In this document: positions 44,609-53,048 of the stretch, in pieces
Numbering within the stretch: the stretch's first letter is position 1
Layout of the letters: each line of letters opens with the position of its first letter
From: Anaerosoma tenue
GTDB taxonomy: Bacteria; Actinomycetota; Coriobacteriia; Anaerosomatales; Anaerosomataceae
DNA: 64,000 nucleotides
Assembly: GCF_023161965.1 (NCBI RefSeq)
Contig: NZ_JALNTY010000001.1
Location: 1-64,000 of the forward strand
Direction: 5' to 3'
Translations under genes and position numbers: made by a program
The notes under the pieces: generated by a model
The model's database searches: none
Told to the model about the DNA's origin: nothing
The model's input: the letters and a program-made list of their open reading frames with translations, nothing else

Positions 44609-44826
44609 CCACCACACAGCGGTTCGTGACGACGGGCATGCACTGCCACTCGTGCTCGATGCTGATCCAGATGGATGTGGGCGGTATCGACGGCGTCGAG
44701 GCCGTCGTTTCGGATCATCGCACGGGGATCACCGAGGTCACCTATGATGACAGCGTTCTCGACCCTGAGCAGATCGTCGAGGCGATCGTGAAGGCCGGAT
44801 ACGGGGCGGAGCTCGCTGGGGACTGA
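44605..44826 (+). CDS. Heavy-metal-associated (HMA) domain protein
   Basis: A 73-residue single HMA domain, the fold of CopZ/MerP metal carriers. The binding motif GMHCHSCSM (GMxCxxC) sits near residues 11-19, and VEAVVSD, ITEVTYDD and EAIVKAGYGAEL complete the four-strand fold. These proteins bind Cu(I) or another soft metal through the two Cys and deliver it to a partner. ATG 44605 overlaps the upstream gene by four bases. No copper ATPase is nearby; the next gene is ccdA. Confidence 0.88.
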   Translation: MTTTQRFVTTGMHCHSCSMLIQMDVGGIDGVEAVVSDHRTGITEVTYDDSVLDPEQIVEAIVKAGYGAELAGD

Positions 44827-44847
44827 TCCCTCCGGGGTGGACGAGCA

Positions 44848-44864
44848 ATACCCCCACGGGGTAT
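44848..44864. promoter_or_regulatory. CsoR/CstR-type operator 3 at ccdA promoter
   Basis: ATACCCCCACGGGGTAT has the same seven-base arms as operators 1 and 2 with a three-base centre. It overlaps a likely promoter: TGGACG at 44838-44843 and TATAAG at 44862-44867, spacer 18. It gives ccdA its own repressor-controlled start downstream of the sigma-54 promoter. Confidence 0.85.
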
Positions 44865-44906
44865 AAGTGAAGTGCTCCACATCCCGCCCCGAAGGGAGCC
44901 GATCCC

Positions 44907-45632
44907 GTGAGCGAGACCGCTTCGCTGTTCGCGGCGCTGGGCGCCGGATTCATCACGTTCCTCTCACCATGCGTCCTGCCGTTGATCCCCGGGTATGTCG
45001 CGTTCATGACCGGCATGACATCCGCGGAGTTGACCTCTTCTGAGCGAAAGACGTCGCAGGTCCTCATCCCATCGCTGCTGTTCGTTCTCGGTTTCAGCAT
45101 CGTCTTCGTGGCCCTTGGCGCGTCCGCGTCGGTTGTGGGCTCCTTCCTGAGCCAGTACAGCTCGGTGCTCGAGAAGGTCGCCGGGGGCATCATCATGCTG
45201 CTCGGGTTCTTCATGCTCGGCATCATCAAAGTGCCGTGGCTCTATGGCGAGGCGCGGTTCGAGATGCACAAGGCCAAGCGGTTCGGCGGGCTTGCCGCAC
45301 TCGTGATGGGTATGGCATTCGCATTCGGCTGGTCGCCGTGCGTGGGTCCGGTGCTGGGCTCCATCCTCATGGTCGCTGCCAACAGCGCCGAGGCGGGCCG
45401 TGGCGCCCTGCTTCTGGGCGTGTACTCGATCGGCCTGGGCGTACCGTTCGTGCTGGTGGCGCTGCTGTTGGGCAAGGTCAAGCCGGTGCTCAACTGGCTC
45501 AACCGGCACGCTCTGATGATCAACCGCATCGCCGGCGTCGTGCTGATGACCCTCGGACTGCTGATCCTGACCGGGTGGATCGGACCGGTCGTGGGGTGGC
45601 TCTCGATGTTCATCCCCAAGGTCGGTGGCTGA
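44907..45632 (+). CDS. ccdA: CcdA-type thiol-disulfide transporter
   Basis: A 241-residue membrane protein with six to seven helices that passes reducing equivalents from cytoplasmic thioredoxin to the outside, in cytochrome c maturation or other thiol pathways. The two redox Cys are in LSPCVLPLIPGY near residue 22 and WSPCVGPVLG near 146. GTG 44907 follows GAAGGGAG. No cytochrome c assembly gene is nearby; the shared operator with trxA suggests the two work together under thiol or sulfur stress. Confidence 0.9.
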   Translation: MSETASLFAALGAGFITFLSPCVLPLIPGYVAFMTGMTSAELTSSERKTSQVLIPSLLFVLGFSIVFVALGASASVVGSFLSQYSSVLEKVAGGIIMLLGFFMLGIIKVPWLYGEARFEMHKAKRFGGLAALVMGMAFAFGWSPCVGPVLGSILMVAANSAEAGRGALLLGVYSIGLGVPFVLVALLLGKVKPVLNWLNRHALMINRIAGVVLMTLGLLILTGWIGPVVGWLSMFIPKVGG

Positions 45633-45712
45633 AGCCCGCGTTGCCGCTGAGGTGACCGTGCTCTAGGATGGATTCCCGGGTCCCGTGGCGTCCGTTCCAG
45701 GCAGGAGGCGGC

Positions 45713-48700
45713 GTGCAGGCGCGCGAGCGGTTCACTCTCACCAACCGGCTGCTGCTGCTTGCGGCGCTGATCGTCGTGAGCACCACGGTGCTCCTGATCG
45801 GTACCTCGGCCGGTGGCGTGTACCGCATGGCTCAGCGGCAGGAGTCGGTACGGCATGCAGCCTACGGCGATGTCGTCATCTCCCGCCTTGGGAGCCGTTT
45901 CGCCAACGTGCGCGCCACGATGCGGTCGGCCGCTGAGAATCCTGCTCTCCGGGACGAGGACGAGCGTGTGGTGCGACAGGCGCTCTCCTCGCTTGCGTTG
46001 AGCGATGCCGCCTACATCGAAGGCGCCGCGCTTCTCGCGGAGCCTACAGCCACGCCGGTGGCCTGGCCTGCGGAGTCGCTTGACGATGCATCGCTGCGGG
46101 CTCTCAGGTCGATAGACGCCTCCTCGGCGACTGATTCGGTGTTGTGGGTGCCCCCGGGGGGTACGAGCAGGGGCGCTCTGTGGGCGTACGCGCCGGTCCG
46201 CACGCCGGGTGAACGTACCCGTGTGCTGGCCGCCAGGGTGCGCACGTCGTTCATCGACGGGGAGCTGGCCGAGGTGGGGAGTCTGCCCGGCTCACCGCTT
46301 GCCACAGTGATCGACGAGGCAGGCGGTCTGCTCTTTGCGAGTGTGCCGCTCTCCTCGCTTGAGGGGCTTGACGTAGAGGTCACGCCCGAGGATGAAACGG
46401 GCGCCACCGGCGTCGTGAGCATCGAGGCTTCAGCCCCTCTGGTGGGGACCTACTCCCGGATCACGGAACCGGCGGACCTGGGGTGGAGCGTGGCCGTGCT
46501 CGAGCCGGAGATGCGGGTATGGCGTGAGACGTGGACCGCCCTTCGGCCGGGGCTGGTGGGGTGGATCGTCGCGCTTGGTGTGGCGCTCGTGGGTGCGCTC
46601 TGGGTGGTCACCCGCTCCACGCGGCCGCTGCGGCAACTCGAGCGGCGCGCACGCGCGATCGGCGCGGGCGATCGGCTGGAGCCCGAGGAGGTCGTGGAGC
46701 ACGACGAGGTGGGGCGGCTCCTCGATGCCTTCAATGGTGTCGTGCGTCGGTTCAACAGGCTGACCGACGCTGCCGAACTGCTCGCCAGGACGACCGACCG
46801 CCGTCAGGTGATAGTGGGCGTGGCGACCTCGGTGGCGCACATGTTCGATCCGGCCGATGTCGATGTGCTGCTGTTCGGCGAGTACGGTGATCTCGAGTTG
46901 GCGGTCGTCCGCGGCGGCCTCTCGGGCCGGCACGACGTGCGGATCCCGGCACCGGCGGAGGGCTGGATCGCTGAGTGCCTGAGCACCGAGCAGCCGGTCT
47001 CAGCGGTGTTCGATCCCGACGATCCCGTGTTCGCTCTGCACGGACGCACGGCGACCGTGGGTATGGCGGCGCCGTTGTGGGCGGGAGGCGACTGCATCGG
47101 TGCGATAGCCGTGGTACGCCACGAAGGAAGAGCGTTCACTGCGGGCGAGAAGGAGACGCTGCGTTCCTTCATCGCGCAGGCGGCCGTGGCTCTGCAGAAC
47201 TCGCGCCTCTTTGAGAACGAGCGCCGTTCCCGACGCGAGGCGGAGGCGTTGCGCGAGATCGCCGAGCGGGTAGCCTCTCCGGTTGGGGTGGAGGAGACGC
47301 TCCGATACGTGGCCGCATCGGAGGCCGAGCTGCTCGGCTTCGACGGATCGGCCGTGGCACTGCTCGATCCACCCGCAGAGTACGGCTTGTCGGGGGATCT
47401 CGATCCCGGCGGGGCGGCCGTGTGGTCACAGGTGTGGTCCGCGGTGGACCGCGATCGCTCGCGGGCGGAGCCAGTGTACGTGGAGGACGGCACGCGCGAT
47501 CCGGACGTGCAGGCTGCGCTCAGATCGGCGGGCGTCCGCTCTGCCCTGCTGACTCCGCTGATGCGTCAGGGGCGTTGTGTCGCTGTGCTCGTCTGCACGT
47601 CGGACGATGAGCGCCGGCCTCCCGGGACCAAGCGCATGGGGCTTGCGCGCACCATCGGCGCCGAGGCGTCGCTTGCCCTGGAGAACGCGTATCTGTTCCA
47701 GGCGGCCAAGAGCCGTGCCGACAATCTTGAGACCATCTTCAGGATCTCGCACGCGGTCGGCTCGTCGCTGCAGACGCGGGTGGTGCTCAACCGCGTGCTC
47801 GATGTGGTTCAGAAGATACTCTCGGCCGATGCGGTCATGCTCATGACCTACGACTCGGCGCGCAAGACGATCTCCATACCGATGGCGCGCGGCATCCTGC
47901 ACCGCGACATGCTGGAAATCACGTTCCGGCCGGGCGAGGATGTGCCGGGCCGGGTCTTCGAGACGCGTGAGCCGGAGCGGTATGACCGCATCTCCGAGGC
48001 GGACACGCGGCTTCTCAACGCGGCATCGGGGCAGGGCCTCGAATCGCTGCTGGCGGTGCCGCTCCTGGCCCGCGGTCGCAGCATCGGCGTGCTCGTGGTG
48101 TTCGCCAAGGAGCCGGGCATGTTCAGCAGCGACGAGATGGACCTGCTCCGCACGTTCGCGGCTCAGGCCGCCTTGGCGATCGACACGGCCGAGTTGTTCA
48201 GCAAGGAGCACCATGTGGCATCGGTGCTGCAGGCGAGCATCCTGCCGTCGGGGCTTCCGCGGGTGCCCGGGCTCGACACGGGCAGCGTGTACCAGCCGGC
48301 AGGAACCGACGCGGACATCGGCGGTGACTACTACGACCTGTTCGTAGGACCGGACGGCACCGTGTCTATCTCCATCGGTGACGTATGCGGCAAGGGCGTC
48401 GTCGCCGCCACCAAGACGTCGATGATCAAGTACGCCATCCGGGGCATGGTGGCCGCCGGCCTCGCTCCCTCGCGCATCCTGGAGGAGCTGAACCGCATGC
48501 TGCTCGAATCCGGCGACGCCACGAGCATCGTCACGCTCTGGCTGGGCCGGCTCGACACGTCCACTGGCGTTCTCCGGTACGTCGACGGTGGTCACCCTGC
48601 CGGTCTGCTCCGGCACGGCGATCCGGTGGAGATCGAGCGCCTCGGGACCACGGGTGCGCTGCTCGGTGCGGTGGCGGACGGCGTCTGGGAGGAGCGGGAG

Positions 48701-48964
48701 GTGCGATTGTCTCCCGGGTCGACCCTGCTGCTCTACACGGATGGGGTCACCGAGGCCCGTGATCAGGCGCGATTCTTCGGAGAGGGCCGAGTACATCGCG
48801 CCCTGCGGCCGGGAGGATCGGCGTCTGCCGTTGCCCAGCGGCTGATGTCGATGGTGCAGCGCTTCAGCCAAGGCGAGATGCGTGATGACGCCGCGATCCT
48901 CGTGGTCCGATACGAACCCGATCCCGGGCCGGATGTTACGGATGAGGCCGGCAGTGGAATGTGA
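45713..48964 (+). CDS. Membrane sensor with HAMP, GAF repeats and SpoIIE-type phosphatase
   Basis: A 1083-residue PP2C-type serine phosphatase. A membrane helix (about 12-33), an external Cache-like sensor region, a second helix (about 281-303) and HAMP (about 304-355) precede about three GAF domains (roughly 360-500, 513-660 and 670-833). The phosphatase domain (about 838-1073) has DIGGDYYDLF, GDVCGKGV, DGGHPAGLL, YTDGVTEARD and DDAAILVV with the metal Asp residues. It should dephosphorylate an anti-anti-sigma factor; the next gene encodes one. GTG 45713 after GCAGGAGG is preferred over ATG 45668. Confidence 0.9.
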   Translation: MQARERFTLTNRLLLLAALIVVSTTVLLIGTSAGGVYRMAQRQESVRHAAYGDVVISRLGSRFANVRATMRSAAENPALRDEDERVVRQALSSLALSDAAYIEGAALLAEPTATPVAWPAESLDDASLRALRSIDASSATDSVLWVPPGGTSRGALWAYAPVRTPGERTRVLAARVRTSFIDGELAEVGSLPGSPLATVIDEAGGLLFASVPLSSLEGLDVEVTPEDETGATGVVSIEASAPLVGTYSRITEPADLGWSVAVLEPEMRVWRETWTALRPGLVGWIVALGVALVGALWVVTRSTRPLRQLERRARAIGAGDRLEPEEVVEHDEVGRLLDAFNGVVRRFNRLTDAAELLARTTDRRQVIVGVATSVAHMFDPADVDVLLFGEYGDLELAVVRGGLSGRHDVRIPAPAEGWIAECLSTEQPVSAVFDPDDPVFALHGRTATVGMAAPLWAGGDCIGAIAVVRHEGRAFTAGEKETLRSFIAQAAVALQNSRLFENERRSRREAEALREIAERVASPVGVEETLRYVAASEAELLGFDGSAVALLDPPAEYGLSGDLDPGGAAVWSQVWSAVDRDRSRAEPVYVEDGTRDPDVQAALRSAGVRSALLTPLMRQGRCVAVLVCTSDDERRPPGTKRMGLARTIGAEASLALENAYLFQAAKSRADNLETIFRISHAVGSSLQTRVVLNRVLDVVQKILSADAVMLMTYDSARKTISIPMARGILHRDMLEITFRPGEDVPGRVFETREPERYDRISEADTRLLNAASGQGLESLLAVPLLARGRSIGVLVVFAKEPGMFSSDEMDLLRTFAAQAALAIDTAELFSKEHHVASVLQASILPSGLPRVPGLDTGSVYQPAGTDADIGGDYYDLFVGPDGTVSISIGDVCGKGVVAATKTSMIKYAIRGMVAAGLAPSRILEELNRMLLESGDATSIVTLWLGRLDTSTGVLRYVDGGHPAGLLRHGDPVEIERLGTTGALLGAVADGVWEEREVRLSPGSTLLLYTDGVTEARDQARFFGEGRVHRALRPGGSASAVAQRLMSMVQRFSQGEMRDDAAILVVRYEPDPGPDVTDEAGSGM

Positions 48965-49000
48965 ACCGTTGTGCCTGCAGGAACCCCCGGGAGCGTGTGG

Positions 49001-49783
49001 ATGAAGATCGTCACGGACCATCATGGAGACGGCCGCGCATGCGTGGTCCGCATCCATGGCGAGATAGACATGGTCACCGTGCCCGAGGTGCAGGGCGCGC
49101 TTGAGTCGGTCATGAACAGGGGTTGTCTCAACGTGGTGCTCGACCTGCAGAAGGTCTCGTACATGGACAGCTCTGCACTCGGGCTGCTCGTATGGGCAGA
49201 TCGGGCACTGCAACCCAAGGACGGTACGCTCGTGCTTGCCGGGGCGGACCGCAACGTTTCGCGGATCCTGGAGATCTCGGGCCTTGTGACGGCCGCACCG
49301 ACCCTCACCGCAGCCGCAGACGCTGCTGACGCGCTCTCCGGCCTGGAGCTCTCGGACGCGCCTGATGAGCCGCTATGGGTCAGGGAGATGGCGTTTCCTG
49401 CCCACTCGGCCTCTCTCGCACGCATGAGGGCCGATGTATGCGAGGTCCTCGAGCCGCTCGAGATCGCCGAGTCGGCATCGTTCGATATCAGGGTCGCTGT
49501 GGGAGAGGCGCTCTCCAACGCGATACGTCATGGGTCACCACACGGCGAGGACGATGCCGTGTCGGTCACGGTGACGGCGTACGATGATCGTGTGGTACTC
49601 GTGATAGCGGACTCGGGGGCCGGCTTCGACGGGGAGTCCTCTTCGAACGGGGATCCGTACGCATCGTCCGGAAGGGGCGTGATGTTCATGCGTGCCCTGA
49701 TGGACCACGTGGAGTTCTCGCCGTTGCCGGGGGGAGGCACGGCCGTCACGCTGGTGAGGCATCTCGGTAAGACGGCAGGGTGA
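49001..49783 (+). CDS. Fused anti-anti-sigma (STAS) and anti-sigma kinase (HATPase) protein
   Basis: A 260-residue protein joining two partners that are usually separate. Residues ~5-100 form a STAS domain like SpoIIAA/RsbV, with the phosphorylatable Ser in VSYMDSSALGLLVW. Residues ~130-255 form a GHKL kinase like SpoIIAB/RsbW: EALSNAIRHG (N-box), IADSGAGFD and SGRGVMFMRALMD. ATG 49001 is preferred; GTG 48971 or 48995 are possible. It directly follows the SpoIIE-type phosphatase gene. No sigma factor gene of the SigB/SigF type lies in the window, so the final target is elsewhere. Confidence 0.85.
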   Translation: MKIVTDHHGDGRACVVRIHGEIDMVTVPEVQGALESVMNRGCLNVVLDLQKVSYMDSSALGLLVWADRALQPKDGTLVLAGADRNVSRILEISGLVTAAPTLTAAADAADALSGLELSDAPDEPLWVREMAFPAHSASLARMRADVCEVLEPLEIAESASFDIRVAVGEALSNAIRHGSPHGEDDAVSVTVTAYDDRVVLVIADSGAGFDGESSSNGDPYASSGRGVMFMRALMDHVEFSPLPGGGTAVTLVRHLGKTAG

Positions 49784-49862
49784 GTCGTCTGACACCGGGG
49801 TGTGCGAAGCTCGCTCCGGACGGGTATCCTGTTTAGGGTGCGAACCTACGGAAGGGTGTGTC

Positions 49863-50429
49863 ATGGAGCTGGCTGAGGCCATACGCGGCAGACGATCGAT
49901 ACGGATGTTCGATGGGCGCGAGGTCGAGAGGGATCTCATCGGCCAACTCATCACGGCCGCCACGTACGCGCCGTCCCGCATGAACACGCAGCCATGGCAC
50001 TTCCACGTGTCGGTGGGCGAATCCCGCAAAGAGGTGGCCGAAGTCATGGCCATGACGACCGCCTACCTCGAGGAGTACCTGGACATACTCGGCCCCGAGG
50101 GTGTGGAGCACGCCGCCCGGTTCTACGCGGATCTCGGCTCAGCTCCAGTGGTCATCGCGGTCGCTTCGCCTGTCACGGGGGATCCCAACGTGGACCGAGA
50201 CAACGCCATATCGGTGGGAGCGGCCATCCAGAACCTGCTCCTGACCGCCCATGATCTCGGCCTGAGCTCGTGCAGCATCTCTTCTCCGCACTGGATCCGC
50301 GACCGGCTCCGCTCGGTGTTCAAGATGGTCGAGGGGTGGGAGATCATCTCGCTGATCGTGCTTGGCTACGGGGCCGAGGAGCCGCATGAGCGCAATCGTC
50401 ATACCGATGTGGTGACGTATCTCACGTGA
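49863..50429 (+). CDS. Nitroreductase-family flavoprotein
   Basis: A 188-residue FMN-binding nitroreductase-fold oxidoreductase. RRSIRMFDGREV near residues 10-21 is the FMN phosphate-binding start, APSRMNTQPWHFHV is the family signature, SVGAAIQNLLLTAHDLGL lines the cofactor site, and VLGYGAEEP is near the C-terminus. ATG 49863 follows CGGAAGGGTG. The HAD gene overlaps its stop by four bases. The substrate is unknown. Confidence 0.9.
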   Translation: MELAEAIRGRRSIRMFDGREVERDLIGQLITAATYAPSRMNTQPWHFHVSVGESRKEVAEVMAMTTAYLEEYLDILGPEGVEHAARFYADLGSAPVVIAVASPVTGDPNVDRDNAISVGAAIQNLLLTAHDLGLSSCSISSPHWIRDRLRSVFKMVEGWEIISLIVLGYGAEEPHERNRHTDVVTYLT

Positions 50430-51136
50430 GCGGATCGGCGCTACGGGCTGTCTTCTTCGACGTGGGCAACACCCTGCTGTACGCCTCACCGAGCGTCTCG
50501 GAGGTGTGTCGTTCGGTTCTGGAGCGTGCCGGGCATTTCCGCGATATCTCGGTCATCGATTCGTACATGCCGCTCGTGGACGCGTACTACGAAGAGCGGT
50601 ACGCGGAGGACGACGGATTCTGGGCCGACGAGGAGCGCACCTCGTCCGTATGGGTGGGCATGTACTCGCTGCTGTGCCGTCAGCTCGGTATCGAGAACGA
50701 GGCGGTCGCCATCGCGCGTCACGTGTACGACGAGTTCGGCCGCCCGGACAGGTGGGCGTTGTACGACGACGTCCGCCCGGCCTTCGAGCGACTCAGGGAG
50801 CGCGGCCTCGCCGTGGGCGTGATATCCAACTGGGACTCGCGGCTGCAAGGCCTTCTTGAGGGCCTTGGCCTTGGCGATGTGCTGTCCGACATAGTGGGGT
50901 CCGCCGATGTCGGCCTCCACAAGCCCGATCCACGCATCTTCGCTCTCGCCTGCGAGCGCCTGGGGGTGCAGCCCGAGGAGGCGGCGCATGTGGGCGACCA
51001 TCATTACGCCGACTATCTCGGTTCGACCGCGCTGGGCATGCGTGCCGTCCTGATCGACCGGCACGGCGTGAAGGCGGACCATGGAGTGACGCCGATCACC
51101 ACGTTCGATGTCCTCGAGGGGGAGTTGGGCCTGTAG
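50426..51136 (+). CDS. HAD-superfamily hydrolase, REG-2-like subgroup
   Basis: A 236-residue HAD-fold protein with a helical cap (about 15-100). Motif I is FFDVGNTLLY, where the second Asp of DxD is Gly, as in the REG-2-like group. Motif II is GVISNWDSR, the Lys is in GLHKPDPRIF, and motif III/IV is HVGDHHYADYLG. It likely hydrolyses a small phosphate ester, but the changed motif I leaves activity uncertain. GTG 50426 overlaps the nitroreductase stop by four bases. Confidence 0.87.
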   Translation: MSGSALRAVFFDVGNTLLYASPSVSEVCRSVLERAGHFRDISVIDSYMPLVDAYYEERYAEDDGFWADEERTSSVWVGMYSLLCRQLGIENEAVAIARHVYDEFGRPDRWALYDDVRPAFERLRERGLAVGVISNWDSRLQGLLEGLGLGDVLSDIVGSADVGLHKPDPRIFALACERLGVQPEEAAHVGDHHYADYLGSTALGMRAVLIDRHGVKADHGVTPITTFDVLEGELGL

Positions 51137-51199
51137 TGGCGTGTACCGGTCGGTGATCCTGACCGACGGTCGCGGATGGCAGTCAACCTCGACCGGCAC

Positions 51200-51228
51200 T
51201 TGACGGTTTGGCTCCACCGGCGCACAAT
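51200..51228 (+). promoter_or_regulatory. Possible sigma-70-type promoter for the 50-residue gene
   Basis: TTGACG at 51200-51205 and CACAAT at 51223-51228 are 17 bases apart. The -35 is strong and the -10 matches four of six positions. The start would be near 51235, about 70 bases before ATG 51305. Confidence 0.5.
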
Positions 51229-51255
51229 CCTGAGTGTCAGGCCAGTACGGCAGAA

Positions 51256-51285
51256 GCAGCAGTAGTCGCAGCAGTAGTCGCAGCA
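51256..51285 (+). repeat. Short tandem repeat in the leader of the 50-residue gene
   Basis: GCAGCAGTAGTC occurs twice in tandem (51256-51267 and 51268-51279) and a third, partial unit GCAGCA follows. It lies in the predicted leader, just before the ribosome site AGAAGGAG. Confidence 0.8.
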
Positions 51286-51304
51286 ACCAGAAGGAGCACA
51301 GGCC

Positions 51305-51457
51305 ATGACCCTCAGAGAGGCGCGCAAGCGCTATCCCCTGGTACCCCATGAGATCTTGAAGTGGGCCGTTGAGAACATCGCGGATCCCAAGGATCTCGAG
51401 AGGGGACTCTTCCGTCTCGACCAGGCGAAGCGCATCCAGGTCAAGTACGGCGTCTAG
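51305..51457 (+). CDS. Small 50-residue protein
   Basis: The open frame encodes 50 residues starting MTLREARKRYPLVPHE and ending RIQVKYGV. It is charged, mostly helical and soluble, and the LVPHEILKWA segment could be a short helical bundle motif. AGAAGGAGCACAGG precedes ATG 51305, and a likely promoter lies upstream, so the gene looks real. The stop is 41 bases from the convergent antiporter operon end. No family was recognised. Confidence 0.65.
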   Translation: MTLREARKRYPLVPHEILKWAVENIADPKDLERGLFRLDQAKRIQVKYGV

Positions 51458-51497
51458 GGATCCGGATCGCTCGTGATGCCGTATGCCCGACAGCGCC

Positions 51498-53048
51498 CTA
51501 TCGCGTCGAGAGCAGGATCAGCAGGATCGCCAGCGCCACGAACAGCGTGGTCGCGGTAGTCCACGCCACCAGTCGACGCTCGGTCGACATGAGCAGATCG
51601 CGCAGGCGCCGACGCCTATCCGTCGATGGTTCACGTGCGGACCGCCGTGAGGCGCTTACGAGTGCGTCGAGTCCGCGTATCCAGCGGGTCGCCGTGTGCA
51701 GCACGTCGCCAGGCGGAACCGAGCCGGCGAGACGACGGACCCGGCCAGGCGCGAATCGGAGGATGTACGCGCCCGCGATCGCCGCAAGCGCCGGCCATAT
51801 GGCGCTCCACATCGAACCGACGTCGAATGCGCTCTCGATCGCGTGGGTGTTCCACTGCGCGGGCCAGATCCACACCGCGACGACACTCACGGTCAGCATG
51901 ACAGCCCACAAGATGGTCGGGATGCGCGCAGGCGTGGCCGGCTGCTGTGGGCGGTGCCGGACGAGCAGGTAGAAGCGGATCATCAGGGCGGCGGTGCCGA
52001 TGGCCGTGAAGGGGATGAGCGCGTAGACGGCCTCGGGCACCGGGCCATGCAGCGCATGCACGGCGTCCTTAAGCGCGTACTTGGCAACGAACCCGCTCGA
52101 GAGCGGCACTCCCACCAGCGATATCGCGGGCACGGCCAGAGCGGCCAACGCGACGGTGCGCGCGCGGCCCGAGAGGCGTGCCACGACATCGTCGCCCAGC
52201 ATGAGCGCGCCCTTTGCGAGTCCGTGATGGAGCGAGAAGGCCACGACAGCGCCGTGCGCGAGACCGATGGCCTCGGGTGTGCTGAGGCTCGCCGCCGCCG
52301 CAACGAGCACTAGTCCCATCTGGCTTGCGCTTGAGTAGCCCAGCACGGCCCGGGGCGTGGTGGTGAGCACGCCGAGAACGGCTGCGCCGAACGCCGTGGC
52401 ACAACCGATGAGCATGACGGCCGAGGTCCAGCCCTCCGGCATGACGCCTGCGGGGAGCAGCCGAACGAGCGCAAGGGCGCCGACCTTCGTAGAGGCCCCC
52501 GCGAGGGCCGCCGCGGCGCCTGAGGGCCCGTGTGCGTACATGACCGGGAGGATGCCCGACGCCGGGAGCGTACCGATCTTGAGCCCCAGCGACAGGAGCA
52601 GCAGGGTGGTGACATAGCCGGCCGTAGGCGTCCCGCCGACCGCGCTCCGAAGCGCGGTGAGTGCGAGGCCGTCCGCCTCGGTCGCCATGAGGACGAGCGC
52701 TGCGAGCAGGAGCGCCTCGCTCACCGCGGTGAGCGTGAGGTAGATCGCCGCGGCGCGCCGGGATGCGTGAGTCCGGGGATGGGCGATGAGGCCCCAGACG
52801 GGGATGGCCATCAGGGCGAAGCACAGGTAGAACGAGACCGCGTCGGCCGCAGCGGCGACAGCGATGCCGCCGACCGCCGCCGGCAGGTAGTACACGAAGA
52901 GCCGTGCACGGTCATCGGCAGGCACCGTGAACCACGCGTAGACGCCCGACAGGATCCAGACGAAGGCGAACAACGCGATGAACGACGTGCCCACATCATC
53001 CAGCGCGAACGTCAGGCCGCCGATGCCCGCAGGCAGTATCTCCGTCAT
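51498..53048 (-). CDS. Mrp/Mbh antiporter subunit, divergent NuoL/M/N-like
   Basis: A 516-residue membrane protein with about 14 helices, the third NuoL/M/N-type subunit of the operon. It retains the helix LLLSLGLKIGTLPASGILPV with the Lys and the LHHGLAKGALML helix with His and Lys, but the loop between (YAHGPSGAAAALAGASTKVG) differs from the usual PSPVSALLHAxxVVKAG pattern. It likely moves protons or Na+ in a divergent way. ATG at 53048 overlaps the upstream gene by four bases. It is the last gene of the operon. Confidence 0.82.
   Translation of the reverse strand: MTEILPAGIGGLTFALDDVGTSFIALFAFVWILSGVYAWFTVPADDRARLFVYYLPAAVGGIAVAAAADAVSFYLCFALMAIPVWGLIAHPRTHASRRAAAIYLTLTAVSEALLLAALVLMATEADGLALTALRSAVGGTPTAGYVTTLLLLSLGLKIGTLPASGILPVMYAHGPSGAAAALAGASTKVGALALVRLLPAGVMPEGWTSAVMLIGCATAFGAAVLGVLTTTPRAVLGYSSASQMGLVLVAAAASLSTPEAIGLAHGAVVAFSLHHGLAKGALMLGDDVVARLSGRARTVALAALAVPAISLVGVPLSSGFVAKYALKDAVHALHGPVPEAVYALIPFTAIGTAALMIRFYLLVRHRPQQPATPARIPTILWAVMLTVSVVAVWIWPAQWNTHAIESAFDVGSMWSAIWPALAAIAGAYILRFAPGRVRRLAGSVPPGDVLHTATRWIRGLDALVSASRRSAREPSTDRRRRLRDLLMSTERRLVAWTTATTLFVALAILLILLSTR

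Noticed and set aside
47426-49213. Minus-strand open frame of 595 codons opposite the phosphatase gene
   Set aside because: Shadow of the GAF and SpoIIE coding region, with no domain signal of its own.
51256-51285. Tandem GCAGCAGTAGTC units as a small CRISPR array
   Set aside because: The units are adjacent with no spacers, only 12 bases long and just over two copies.
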